Assembly (NCBI GenBank): GCA_009843725.1
Contig: VYCX01000561.1
Location: 1 to 5,416 of the forward strand
Direction: 5' to 3'
DNA length: 5,416 bases
From: Boseongicola sp. SB0675_bin_26
Lineage (GTDB): Bacteria > Pseudomonadota > Alphaproteobacteria > Rhodobacterales > Rhodobacteraceae
Below, piece by piece: positions 1 through 5,416 of the stretch. The notes under the pieces were generated by a model that was given only the letters and a program-made list of their open reading frames with translations, was not told the DNA's origin and made no database searches. How positions within the stretch are numbered: the stretch's first letter is position 1; each line of letters opens with the position of its first letter. Made by a program: the position numbers and the translations under genes.

Positions 1-461
1 TTTGATTTCAGACCGCTGGGAAAACCGCAGTCCGCCATAGCGAAATCACTCCCGTCGGAACCGGTGCAAGTCTTCAGGGCGGCCTTTGGGCGGGCGTGTC
101 CTTGCCCATGGAATTGAGCCGTCGCTTGCGGGGATCCCCTGGGCATGCCGGGACCGGCGCGCCAGATGAAGCGCAGCGGGCGATTCGGGCCCGGCCTTTC
201 AGTCGAATCCGATTCACGGCGTGCTTGCGGCCCTTGAGTCCGTTCGATGCCCGACGTGTCCGTCAAGGCCGGACATCCCGGAAGGCCGGGTCCCTTGCAG
301 GCCGCATCGCATTCGCACATGGACCCCGAGCCTTCGCCGCCCCGTATCCCTGCGAGGACAAAAAGTGCGGTTTCGGCGCGCCTGTCGAAGGAGCGGATGG
401 CATTCCCGGCGGCTGCGGAAGTGGGTGCGGGTCCGCAATTCCACATGCAACGAGGTGACGG
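1..461. other. Stretch without a supported gene, left end of window
   Basis: No product is recognisable in any of the six frames. Several frames are open for long distances, as expected in GC-rich DNA, but their translations are rich in Arg, Pro, Gly and Cys and show no family motif or regular hydrophobic pattern. One minus-strand frame is open from just after the pip stop codon to the left edge. Within it, an ATG at 38-36 has a GGGAG about 10 bases upstream and could be the first codons of a gene lying off the left edge. The middle (about 130-290) is dense in short palindromes. I see no tRNA, no convincing terminator for pip and no insertion-sequence ends. It may be an intergenic region, decayed gene material, or the edge of a neighbouring gene. 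Confidence 0.55.
130..290. repeat. Cluster of short perfect palindromes
   Basis: Several short inverted repeats lie close together: GGGGATCCCC (130-139), GGCATGCC (142-149), GGCGCGCC (156-163), CGGGCCCG (186-193), GAATC-C-GATTC (205-215), and a hairpin-capable CCCGG-AAGG-CCGGG (277-290). The first three fit into 34 bases. None is followed by a T-tract, so they do not look like intrinsic terminators. High GC content makes GC palindromes more likely by chance, so a structural or regulatory role is only a possibility. Confidence 0.3.
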
Positions 462-1466
462 TCACGCTTGCAGCGTGTCAGCGCCTGCGGTGCGGCCACG
501 CGTTCTCAGCCCGTCGGTCACGCGCACCAGTTCCGCGCTGATTCCCGGTTCACTGAGCGCGTGGCCGGCCCGCGACACGATCCTCAGGCTCGATCCCGGC
601 CAGCGTGCGTGCAGCCGGAACGCGCCCGCCGGCGGACATATCATGTCGTACCTGCCTTGCACGATGAAGCCCGGAATGCCGGAGATGCGGTCAAGGTTGG
701 CCTCGATCCAGCCATCGTGGTCGAGAAAGCCCTTGTTCGTGAAATAGTGGTTCTCGAGCCGGGCAAAGGCGCGGGCGAACTCGGACGGGCTTGAACTTCC
801 CGAACCGTCGTTCCGCATCGAGGCCAAGGTGTTCTCCCAGCTGGTCCACGCTCGCGCAAAGCGGGCCTCGCTCTTCACGTCACCTGAAAACAGCCTTCGC
901 GAATAGGCGGTGATCAGGTCGTCCCGCTCGTCTTCGGGAATCATGTCGGTGAAGCGTGACCAGACGTCCGGCCAGAACGCGCCCGCGCCTCCGCCATAGA
1001 ACCAGTCAAGCTCGGCCTGGGTCATCAGGAAGACGCTGCGAAGAACGAAATTCGCCACCCGTTCGGGATGGGTGATCCCGTAGATCAGCGCCAGTGCCGC
1101 ACCCCAGCTTCCGCCGAAGACGTTCCAGCGGCCCAGGCCGAGGGTCTCCCGGATCGCCTCTATGTCCCGCACCAGATGCCAGGTCGTGTTTCTGTCAACG
1201 CTGGCATGCGGGCGTGACCGTCCGCAACCGCGCTGGTCGAAGAGGACGATCCGGTAGAAGTTCGGGTCGAAATATCTTCGCATGGCCGGATTGCACCCGC
1301 CGCCCGGCCCGCCGTGCAAGATGACGACCGGCGCCCCTTTCGGATTGCCGCATTGCTCGACATAGAGCCGATGGCCATCGCCGACATCGAGCATTCTCTG
1401 ATCGTACGGGTCGATCCGCGGATAAAGGTATTGCGATGCCGTTTTTTGGTCTGACGGTTTGTCCAT
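462..1466 (-). CDS. pip: Prolyl aminopeptidase (proline iminopeptidase), peptidase family S33
   Basis: This 334-residue cytosolic alpha/beta-hydrolase is predicted to release N-terminal proline from peptides. The family's signature elements are in order: the oxyanion-side motif HGGPGGG (51-57), DQRGCGRS (77-84), and the nucleophile elbow GGSWG (118-122) with Ser120. The expected acid is Asp274 in GRYDMICPP, and the expected base is His302 in AGHALSEPG. The length is close to the usual 310-330. The start at 1466 is preferred because AGGA lies five bases upstream and the protein then begins at the usual distance from the first strand. The frame stays open far upstream, but that part lies antisense to ubiG and resembles nothing. 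The C-terminal tail after about residue 318 is poorly conserved in type. The gene is divergent from ubiG with 69 bases between starts. No terminator is visible after the stop, although a GTGAC-G-GTCAC inverted repeat (455-465) spans the stop codon. Identification is firm; true in vivo substrates cannot be read from sequence. Confidence 0.95.
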   Translation of the reverse strand: MDKPSDQKTASQYLYPRIDPYDQRMLDVGDGHRLYVEQCGNPKGAPVVILHGGPGGGCNPAMRRYFDPNFYRIVLFDQRGCGRSRPHASVDRNTTWHLVRDIEAIRETLGLGRWNVFGGSWGAALALIYGITHPERVANFVLRSVFLMTQAELDWFYGGGAGAFWPDVWSRFTDMIPEDERDDLITAYSRRLFSGDVKSEARFARAWTSWENTLASMRNDGSGSSSPSEFARAFARLENHYFTNKGFLDHDGWIEANLDRISGIPGFIVQGRYDMICPPAGAFRLHARWPGSSLRIVSRAGHALSEPGISAELVRVTDGLRTRGRTAGADTLQA

Positions 1467-1480
1467 GAAAGTCCTATATA
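1451..1480 (+). promoter_or_regulatory. Candidate sigma-70-type promoter for ubiG
   Basis: CTGACG (1451-1456) and TATATA (1475-1480) are separated by 18 bases and each match the consensus at four of six positions, including the TGAC core favoured in alphaproteobacteria. Transcription would begin near 1487, giving a leader of roughly 50 bases before the ubiG start at 1536. The -35 element lies inside the first codons of the divergent pip gene. TATATA is its own reverse complement and could also act as the -10 of a pip promoter with almost no leader, but no good -35 is seen on that strand. Motif matching only. Confidence 0.35.
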
Positions 1481-1535
1481 CGGGAGTGGAAGCCGATTCA
1501 CGGAACATTTTCAGCAGGAGCCGGCGAAAGACAAC

Positions 1536-2276
1536 ATGTCCAAGGCATCGACAGTCGACCCTTCGGAGGTCGAGAAGTTCCAGGCAATGGCTGCCGAGTG
1601 GTGGGATCCGTCCGGGAAGTTCAGGCCTCTCCACATGCTGAACCCCTGCCGCCTGGACTACATAACGTCGCAGATTGCCGTCGAATTCGACCGTGACCTT
1701 GCCCGGCGAGCGCCTTTCTCCGGCCTCCGCATCCTGGACATCGGCTGCGGCGGCGGGCTCCTTTCGGAACCCATGGCCCGTCTCGGGGCGGAGGTGGTTG
1801 GCATCGATGCCGCCGAACGCAACGTCCCGGTTGCCAGCCTGCATGCGGATGCGCAGGGACTGTCCATCGACTATCGTCACGCCACGCCCGAAGATCTCGT
1901 GGACGAGGGCGAAGCTTTCGACGCGGTCCTGAACATGGAAGTGGTTGAGCACGTGCCCGATCCGGGCGCCTTCCTGGCAGTCTGCCATGACCTTCTGAAG
2001 CCAGGCGGCCTGATGACTTGCTCGACCATAAACCGGACGGCCAAGAGTTTCGCCTTGGCGATTGTCGGAGCGGAATACGTGTTGCGGTGGCTGCCTGCGG
2101 GAACGCATCAATGGTCCAGGTTCCTCTCCCCGGACGAGCTCTTCGGGCTGCTTCGCGAGGCAGGGCTTGAACCGGTCGACCGGTGCGGCTTCGTCTTCGA
2201 CCCTCTCGGATGGGGCTGGCGGCTCTCGGATCGCGACCTTTCGGTGAATTACGTCACGACGTCTCTTCGTCCTTAG
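1536..2276 (+). CDS. ubiG: Ubiquinone biosynthesis O-methyltransferase UbiG
   Basis: UbiG performs both O-methylations of ubiquinone synthesis, using S-adenosylmethionine to methylate the 2-polyprenyl-6-hydroxyphenol intermediate and later 3-demethylubiquinol. It works at the inner membrane face. The 246-residue length matches the family (about 240). The N-terminal segment [21 protein letters not shown] (about 11-31) and [12 protein letters not shown] (32-43) are typical of UbiG. SAM motif I is [20 protein letters not shown] (67-86), followed by VVGID (87-91), whose Asp91 should bind the ribose. Next comes [11 protein letters not shown] (133-143), then LLKPGG (153-158) and STINRT (163-168). 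The C-terminal half contains [14 protein letters not shown] (189-202). ATG at 1536 is the only reasonable start: no in-frame start lies just upstream, and the protein begins as UbiG proteins do. AGGAG at 1516-1520 is rather distant, with GAAAG nearer at 1526-1530. The 3' end overlaps the convergent marR gene by 23 bases. Confidence 0.96.
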   Translation: MSKASTVDPSEVEKFQAMAAEWWDPSGKFRPLHMLNPCRLDYITSQIAVEFDRDLARRAPFSGLRILDIGCGGGLLSEPMARLGAEVVGIDAAERNVPVASLHADAQGLSIDYRHATPEDLVDEGEAFDAVLNMEVVEHVPDPGAFLAVCHDLLKPGGLMTCSTINRTAKSFALAIVGAEYVLRWLPAGTHQWSRFLSPDELFGLLREAGLEPVDRCGFVFDPLGWGWRLSDRDLSVNYVTTSLRP

Positions 2277-2724
2277 CCGCCTCGTCGAGACCCTGGCGCA
2301 ATTCACGCATCACGGGCAGTGCCCCCCGCAATCGCTCTTCCCCGATCGCGCTGACCGCTTGCGCCAGAACGGGCGCAACCGATGCCAGGGCCATGTCCCA
2401 CGCCTTGCGGCCCGAGGGACTGATCGCGACCAGTTTCTTTCGCGCATCGTCCCAGTCGGGCCGGACATGAATGAACCCTGCCCGCTGCAGTCTTCCGATC
2501 GTGTTTGTCATTGCGCCACGCGAGACGTGAAAGGCCCGCGCCAGGTCTGCCGGGGTCCGCTCTCCGCCACATCGGGCCAGGTGATGCAGTATCGAGAATT
2601 GGCTGAGTTCCATTCCCTTTGGCAAAGCCTTGCCAATCCGGCTCCGAACCAGGTGGTCCGCCATGAACATCTCGCTGAACAGCGCGATGGCCAATTGGTC
2701 GACAGGGTCTCGGGAGTCCGGCAT
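2254..2724 (-). CDS. MarR-family transcriptional regulator
   Basis: A 156-residue winged-helix DNA-binding protein, expected to act as a dimer. N-terminal dimerisation helices occupy about 6-35. The winged helix-turn-helix covers about 38-106: [11 protein letters not shown], then [20 protein letters not shown] with the recognition helix near 68-82, then the wing with DDAR (92-95) and LVAISPSGR (98-106). A long C-terminal helical region (about 108-148) completes the dimer interface. The ATG at 2724 shares one base with the TGA of the upstream hydrolase gene (TGATG), and AAGG lies four bases before it, so translation is probably coupled. It is last in the grxC operon. The only cysteine is Cys52, close to the DNA-binding domain and not near the N terminus where OhrR-type peroxide sensors carry theirs. 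Ligand and target genes cannot be inferred; autoregulation of its operon is possible. The 3' end lies antisense to the end of ubiG. Confidence 0.9.
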   Translation of the reverse strand: MPDSRDPVDQLAIALFSEMFMADHLVRSRIGKALPKGMELSQFSILHHLARCGGERTPADLARAFHVSRGAMTNTIGRLQRAGFIHVRPDWDDARKKLVAISPSGRKAWDMALASVAPVLAQAVSAIGEERLRGALPVMRELRQGLDEAAKDEETS

Positions 2725-3551
2725 CAGGCCTTGATGTAGAATTGTTCGCTGGTCAGCGACGGAATGCGCCGCCGCGCATCATCGACCTCGTTCATGTTCA
2801 GGTCAACCAGGTTGACGCCGGGCGCCGCGCCGCCATCGCACAGGATCCGGCCCCACGGGTCGATCGCAAGGGAGTGTCCGTGGGTCGTCCTTTGCCGGCC
2901 CTGGCTTGCCGCGTGCTCGCCGCATTGCGCGGGCGCCAGCACGAAGCATCCGGTCTCGATCGCGCGCGCCCGAAGCAGCGCCTCCCAATGCGCCTTTCCC
3001 GTATCGGACGAAAACGCGGACGGCACCGTGAGAATCCTGGCGCCGGCCTTTGCAAGGCCGCGAAAGAGATAGGGAAACCGGAGGTCATAGCATATCGTCA
3101 GCCCGACCGGCACACCGTCCACGTCCCCCAGCACCGCCCTGTCCCCTGCACGGTACCCGTCGCTCTCCCGGTAGACTTCCGTCTCGCTGATCGCCACGTC
3201 AAACATGTGAATCTTGTCGTATCGCGCAGTGACCTCGCCACCCGGAGAAACCAGGAACGACCTGTTGAGAAACCGTCTCTCGTCCCCGGACTTCAATGCC
3301 AGCGACCCGAGCAGAAGCCAGATGTCCAGCCGCGCGGCCACGCGACGCAGCGTGGCGAGCGTCTTGTCCCGTTCCTCGACGGCCAGCACTTCGCGCTGGT
3401 GCGGCCGGCTCGTGGAAACGCAGTTTGTCACCTCCGGCGTCAGGACGAACCTCGCGCCGGCTTCCGCGGCGTCCTCCACGAGACTTGATACCGTCCGCAG
3501 GTTTTCCTGCGGATCATCGGACGAGTTCAGTTGAAGGAGGGCCGCCTTCAT
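2724..3551 (-). CDS. Carbon-nitrogen hydrolase, Nit1/Nit2-type amidase
   Basis: A 275-residue cytosolic nitrilase-superfamily enzyme spanning the whole fold. The catalytic triad is visible: Glu40 in VLTPE, Lys113 in RYDKIHMFD, and Cys154 in LTICYDLRFP. Spacing and motifs (KIHMFD, YRES at 127-130, CYDLRFP, LTVPSAF, HWEALLRARAIE) place it with the Nit branch, whose characterised members are omega-amidase (Nit2) and deaminated-glutathione amidase (Nit1, E. coli YbeM). Which of these it is cannot be decided by eye. The adjoining glutaredoxin gene leans toward deaminated glutathione, that is, metabolite repair, but this is inference. The ATG at 3551 overlaps the grxC stop as ATGA, and its own stop overlaps the marR start as TGATG. 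Both junctions imply tight co-translation in the order grxC, nit, marR. Length is normal and no key residue is missing. Confidence 0.93.
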   Translation of the reverse strand: MKAALLQLNSSDDPQENLRTVSSLVEDAAEAGARFVLTPEVTNCVSTSRPHQREVLAVEERDKTLATLRRVAARLDIWLLLGSLALKSGDERRFLNRSFLVSPGGEVTARYDKIHMFDVAISETEVYRESDGYRAGDRAVLGDVDGVPVGLTICYDLRFPYLFRGLAKAGARILTVPSAFSSDTGKAHWEALLRARAIETGCFVLAPAQCGEHAASQGRQRTTHGHSLAIDPWGRILCDGGAAPGVNLVDLNMNEVDDARRRIPSLTSEQFYIKA

Positions 3552-3808
3552 TGCGCGTCCAGCAGCGGATCCAGGCTCCCGGCCCGCTCCAATGCCGACA
3601 GGTCGTCATACCCGCCCACGTGGCAGTCCCCGACGAATATCTGCGGAACCGTCCGGCGGCCGCCGGCGCGTCGCATCAATTCCTGCCTTGCCTCCGGCTC
3701 ACCCGCCACGTCAACCTCGGCGAACGGCACGCCCTTGCCGGCCAGAAGGCGCTTTGCCGCATGGCAATATCCGCAAAGGGGCGAAGTATAGATCTCGACG
3801 CTCTTCAT
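3548..3808 (-). CDS. grxC: Glutaredoxin 3
   Basis: This 86-residue single-domain thioredoxin-fold protein uses glutathione to reduce disulfides and mixed disulfides in the cytosol. It starts with VEIYTSPLCGYCHAAKRLL, whose dithiol site CGYC (12-15) replaces the CPYC of classical class I glutaredoxins but keeps both cysteines. The cis-proline motif TVP (53-55, Pro55) and the glutathione-binding GGYDDL (65-70) follow at the expected distances. A third cysteine (Cys62) is present in GDCHVGG, where many relatives have another residue. The full-length start at 3808 is supported by GAGG at 3820-3817 on the minus strand, eight bases before the ATG, and by the normal family length of about 85. It is the first gene of the grxC-nit-marR operon, with a four-base ATGA overlap into the hydrolase gene, and it is divergent from the methyltransferase-like gene at 3951. 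Confidence 0.95.
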   Translation of the reverse strand: MKSVEIYTSPLCGYCHAAKRLLAGKGVPFAEVDVAGEPEARQELMRRAGGRRTVPQIFVGDCHVGGYDDLSALERAGSLDPLLDAQ

Positions 3809-3950
3809 TCAGCAGGCCTCGGACAACCGAAGACTACGTAGTGGCTTTTCGCGATTCATGCCAGTGCCTGCGTGAAACGGGGGCGCCGGGGAACATTCCG
3901 GGCGAAAAGCGCGTTGCATTTGCAGCATCCGCTCTTACCTTCGCGTTGCC
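3809..3950. promoter_or_regulatory. Divergent intergenic region between grxC and the NDUFAF5-like gene
   Basis: These 142 bases must hold the start signals of two divergent units, the grxC operon (minus) and the methyltransferase-like gene (plus). A perfect 10-bp palindrome, ACTACGTAGT (3833-3842), lies 25 bases before the grxC start and could be an operator for a dimeric regulator such as the MarR protein of the same operon. On the plus strand TTGCAT (3914-3919) resembles a -35 box, but only a poor -10 follows (TTACCT, 3935-3940, 15-base spacer). The plus-strand gene has no visible Shine-Dalgarno sequence. No convincing minus-strand promoter was found by eye. In related genomes, as I recall them, a comF gene often sits upstream of grxC; none is here. 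Confidence 0.4.
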
Positions 3951-4769
3951 ATGTCCGGCCTGCCAGAAATCACCGACCGGAGGGCGCTTGCGCTGCATCG
4001 CGCCCGTGCGGCCCGTTCGCCAGAGCACTTTCTTCACGCGGAGGCGGCGCTCGAGATCCGGGAGCGGCTCGCAGACGTGAACAGGGACTTTCGCGCTCCC
4101 GTCCTGATCGGACACGTGACTCCACCCATAGCGGCGCTGTTCCCCGACGCACGGCGCATCGACGACACTCCCACACTTGCGCTCGACCGCGAAGGCCACG
4201 ACCTCGCCCTTCACTGCTTTGGCCTGCATTGGGCCGACGACCCGGTTGGCCAGATCGTCCAGGCCCGCCTCGCCCTCGTGCCAGACGGAATGTTCCTGGG
4301 CGTGGCGTTCGGCGGCGCTACGCTGCACGAACTCCGCGCGTCGCTTGCCGAGGCCGAATCCCGCCTTTCAGGCGGCCTTTCCCCGCGCGTCCTTCCCATG
4401 GCAGACATTGCCAGCCTCGGCGGACTGCTTCAGCGCGCCGGACTTGCGCTTCCTGTCGCGGACGGCGTCAGCACGACGGTCCGCTACCCCGACATCGCCG
4501 GACTGGTCACGGACCTGCGAGGGATGGGCGAGACCAACGCTCTTGCGTCCCGCAGCATGTCCTGTCCGTCCCGGGAGATCTTTCGGGAAGCCGAGAGAAT
4601 ATACCGACAGAGCTTTTCCGATGACGGCTATCTGGTCGCGACGTTCGAAATGGTCTTCCTGACCGGCTGGGCACCTTCGGCGAACCAGCAAAGGCCGCTC
4701 CGGCCCGGCACTGCCGACACCCGTCTCGCCGAGGCCCTCGGCGTGACGGAATCCCGGCTGAAGCGGTAG
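3951..4769 (+). CDS. NDUFAF5-like (BioC-type) methyltransferase-fold protein, probable complex I assembly factor
   Basis: This 272-residue protein matches the NDUFAF5 / BioC-like group of class I methyltransferase folds. Seen in order: TDRRALALHRARAA (8-21) and FLHAEAALEIRERL (27-40), then LHWADDPVGQIVQARLALVP (92-111) with PDGMFLGVAFGGATLHELR (111-129). After these come GGLSPRVLP (141-149), LGGLLQRAGL (156-165), DLRGMGETNA (188-197) and TFEMVFLTGW (231-240). The human relative NDUFAF5 hydroxylates an arginine of complex I subunit NDUFS7, so an assembly role is likely here. The SAM motif I glycine loop is not recognisable: the matching place reads APVLIGHVTPPIAALFP (49-65). The segment between it and LHW is about 25 residues shorter than in the human protein as I remember it. 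Such erosion seems shared by relatives in this bacterial group, so it need not mean loss of function. The ATG is the only nearby start and has no clear ribosome site. The protein is annotated elsewhere simply as a SAM-dependent methyltransferase. Confidence 0.85.
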   Translation: MSGLPEITDRRALALHRARAARSPEHFLHAEAALEIRERLADVNRDFRAPVLIGHVTPPIAALFPDARRIDDTPTLALDREGHDLALHCFGLHWADDPVGQIVQARLALVPDGMFLGVAFGGATLHELRASLAEAESRLSGGLSPRVLPMADIASLGGLLQRAGLALPVADGVSTTVRYPDIAGLVTDLRGMGETNALASRSMSCPSREIFREAERIYRQSFSDDGYLVATFEMVFLTGWAPSANQQRPLRPGTADTRLAEALGVTESRLKR

Positions 4770-4819
4770 CCCGAACCGGGAGCTTGCCCCTGGGCAGGGC
4801 CGTGGTGCTGCTGGACAAG

Positions 4820-4831
4820 CAGGCGCGCCTG
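4820..4831. promoter_or_regulatory. Perfect 12-bp palindrome upstream of hemH
   Basis: CAGGCGCGCCTG is identical to its reverse complement and ends 16 bases before the hemH start codon. It sits in the 78-base gap after the methyltransferase-like gene. The position would suit an operator, or a small structure affecting the hemH ribosome site. Its core GGCGCGCC also occurs at 156-163 and 375-382, both outside the genes called here, and I found no copy inside them. In DNA this GC-rich a chance palindrome cannot be excluded. Confidence 0.3.
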
Positions 4832-4847
4832 TGATGGATGGCGGACG

Positions 4848-5416
4848 ATGAAGGACAACAGCGCCCAATTGCCGCCACGTCACCCGGAGGTGTTGCCGGA
4901 AAGAACCGGCGTGCTTCTGGCGAATCTCGGCACGCCGGACGGGTACGACTACTGGTCGATGCGGCGTTACCTGAACGAGTTTCTTTCCGACCGCCGGGTC
5001 ATCGACTACGCGCCGTGGAAGTGGCAGCCGCTGCTTCAGGCCGTGATCCTTTCCCGCCGGCCCTTCACGTCCGGCGCGGCCTACAAGTCGATCTGGAACG
5101 AAGAGGCGGGCGAGAGCCCGCTCATGTCGATCACGAAGGCGCAGACCGCCAAGATGAAGTCCGTGCTTGCCAAGCGCTACGGCGACCATGTCATCGTCGA
5201 CTTCTGCATGCGGTACGGCAATCCCTCGACGCGCTCGAAGGTCCGTTCGTTCATTGGCCTCGGTTGTCGCCGGATTCTCTTCTTTCCGCTGTATCCCCAA
5301 TATGCCGGCGCAACGACCGCCACGGCGAACGACCAGTTCTTTCGCGCGCTCATGGCAGAGAAATGGCAGCCTGCGATCCGCACGGTTTCGGCATATTTTG
5401 ACCATCCGTCCTATAT
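4848..5416 (+). CDS. hemH: Ferrochelatase, 5' part (cut by right edge)
   Basis: Ferrochelatase inserts ferrous iron into protoporphyrin IX, the last step of protoheme synthesis, at the cytoplasmic membrane face. The window holds 189 codons of an expected 340-350. Family landmarks are GVLLANLGTPDGYDYWSMRR (21-40), YLNEFLSDRRVIDY (41-54), GESPLMSITKAQ (88-99), VDFCMRYGNPSTRSKV (117-132) and the porphyrin-side loop FFPLYPQYAGATTAT (145-159). The metal-binding His in the later SxHG-type motif and the partner Glu lie beyond the edge, so catalytic competence cannot be judged. ATG at 4848 was chosen because it opens the conserved frame; ATGs at 4834 and 4838 are in another frame. Only a weak GGCGGA precedes it. 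It lies 78 bases after the NDUFAF5-like gene on the same strand with no clear terminator between, so co-transcription is possible. Confidence 0.94.
   Translation, partial: MKDNSAQLPPRHPEVLPERTGVLLANLGTPDGYDYWSMRRYLNEFLSDRRVIDYAPWKWQPLLQAVILSRRPFTSGAAYKSIWNEEAGESPLMSITKAQTAKMKSVLAKRYGDHVIVDFCMRYGNPSTRSKVRSFIGLGCRRILFFPLYPQYAGATTATANDQFFRALMAEKWQPAIRTVSAYFDHPSY

Noticed and set aside
230..255. GTTCGATGCC, resembling the T-loop of a tRNA
   Set aside because: No matching T-stem, anticodon arm or acceptor stem could be built around it.
360..385. Possible pip terminator: T-tract on the minus strand (plus-strand AAAAA near 360) after GC-rich sequence
   Set aside because: The sequence before the T-run does not form a good compact stem, and the site is about 100 bases past the stop codon.
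1467..2306. Minus-strand reading frame continuing upstream of pip, open for 280 further codons
   Set aside because: It lies entirely antisense to ubiG, whose family match is unmistakable. Its translation shows no known domain, and pip has a proper start with a ribosome site at 1466. Long antisense open frames are common in GC-rich DNA.
2742..3488. Plus-strand frame of 248 codons opposite the carbon-nitrogen hydrolase gene
   Set aside because: The minus-strand hydrolase has a full catalytic triad and family motifs. The opposite frame has no recognisable feature.
3809..3931. Short minus-strand frame whose TGA directly abuts the grxC start codon
   Set aside because: About 35-40 codons with no resemblance to ComF or any known small protein. 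The abutting stop and start are suggestive of coupling but not enough to call a gene.
3834..4328. Minus-strand frame of 164 codons at the place where comF might be expected
   Set aside because: It lacks the ComF cysteine motifs and phosphoribosyltransferase signature and lies antisense to the conserved NDUFAF5-like gene.
4770..4800. Possible terminator after the methyltransferase-like gene (CCCG-AAC-CGGG at 4770-4780, and TGCC-CCTG-GGCA just after)
   Set aside because: The stems are only four base pairs and no T-tract follows either, so termination is not supported.
4838..5401. Plus-strand frame starting at the ATG at 4838, ten bases before the hemH start
   Set aside because: It is out of frame with the clear ferrochelatase sequence and gives an unrecognisable Arg-rich product.
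4368..5405. 345-codon open frame on the minus strand opposite the methyltransferase-like gene and hemH
   Set aside because: It spans two recognisable genes and their gap on the other strand, has an Arg/Pro-rich composition with no motif, and is best explained as a shadow of GC-rich coding sequence.

Overview
The window is GC-rich, densely packed bacterial chromosome. The protein families point to an alphaproteobacterium, most likely in or near the Rhodobacterales. The best clues are the NDUFAF5-type protein with its alphaproteobacterial sequence pattern, the ferrochelatase of the same type, ubiG beside a divergent prolyl aminopeptidase, and the small grxC / nitrilase / MarR run. This placement rests on remembered family features, not on a search.

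Layout from left to right. Positions 1-461 hold no gene I can support; the stretch is rich in short GC palindromes, and a minus-strand frame stays open to the left edge. A prolyl aminopeptidase gene (pip, 462-1466, minus) is divergent from ubiG (1536-2276, plus) across a 69-base spacer with a plausible promoter for ubiG. ubiG runs tail-to-tail into a three-gene minus-strand operon and overlaps its last gene by 23 bases. In transcription order the operon is grxC (glutaredoxin 3, 3808-3548), a Nit-type carbon-nitrogen hydrolase (3551-2724) and a MarR-type regulator (2724-2254). The junctions are ATGA and TGATG stop/start overlaps. Divergent from grxC is an NDUFAF5-like methyltransferase-fold protein (3951-4769). 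A 78-base gap with a perfect 12-bp palindrome follows, then the 5' part of hemH (ferrochelatase, 4848 to the right edge).

The genes are mostly housekeeping with a respiratory and redox theme: ubiquinone methylation (UbiG), a probable complex I assembly factor (NDUFAF5-like), heme synthesis (HemH), dithiol/glutathione redox (GrxC), and a Nit hydrolase whose relatives repair deaminated glutathione or act as omega-amidases. Translational coupling of grxC and the Nit gene makes a glutathione-related role for the hydrolase attractive but unproven.

I see no mobile element, CRISPR array, RNA gene or clearly new system. The points most worth a second look are the eroded and shortened SAM-binding region of the NDUFAF5-like protein, the coupled grxC-nit-marR operon, the ubiG/marR 3' overlap, the palindrome before hemH, and the unexplained left end.
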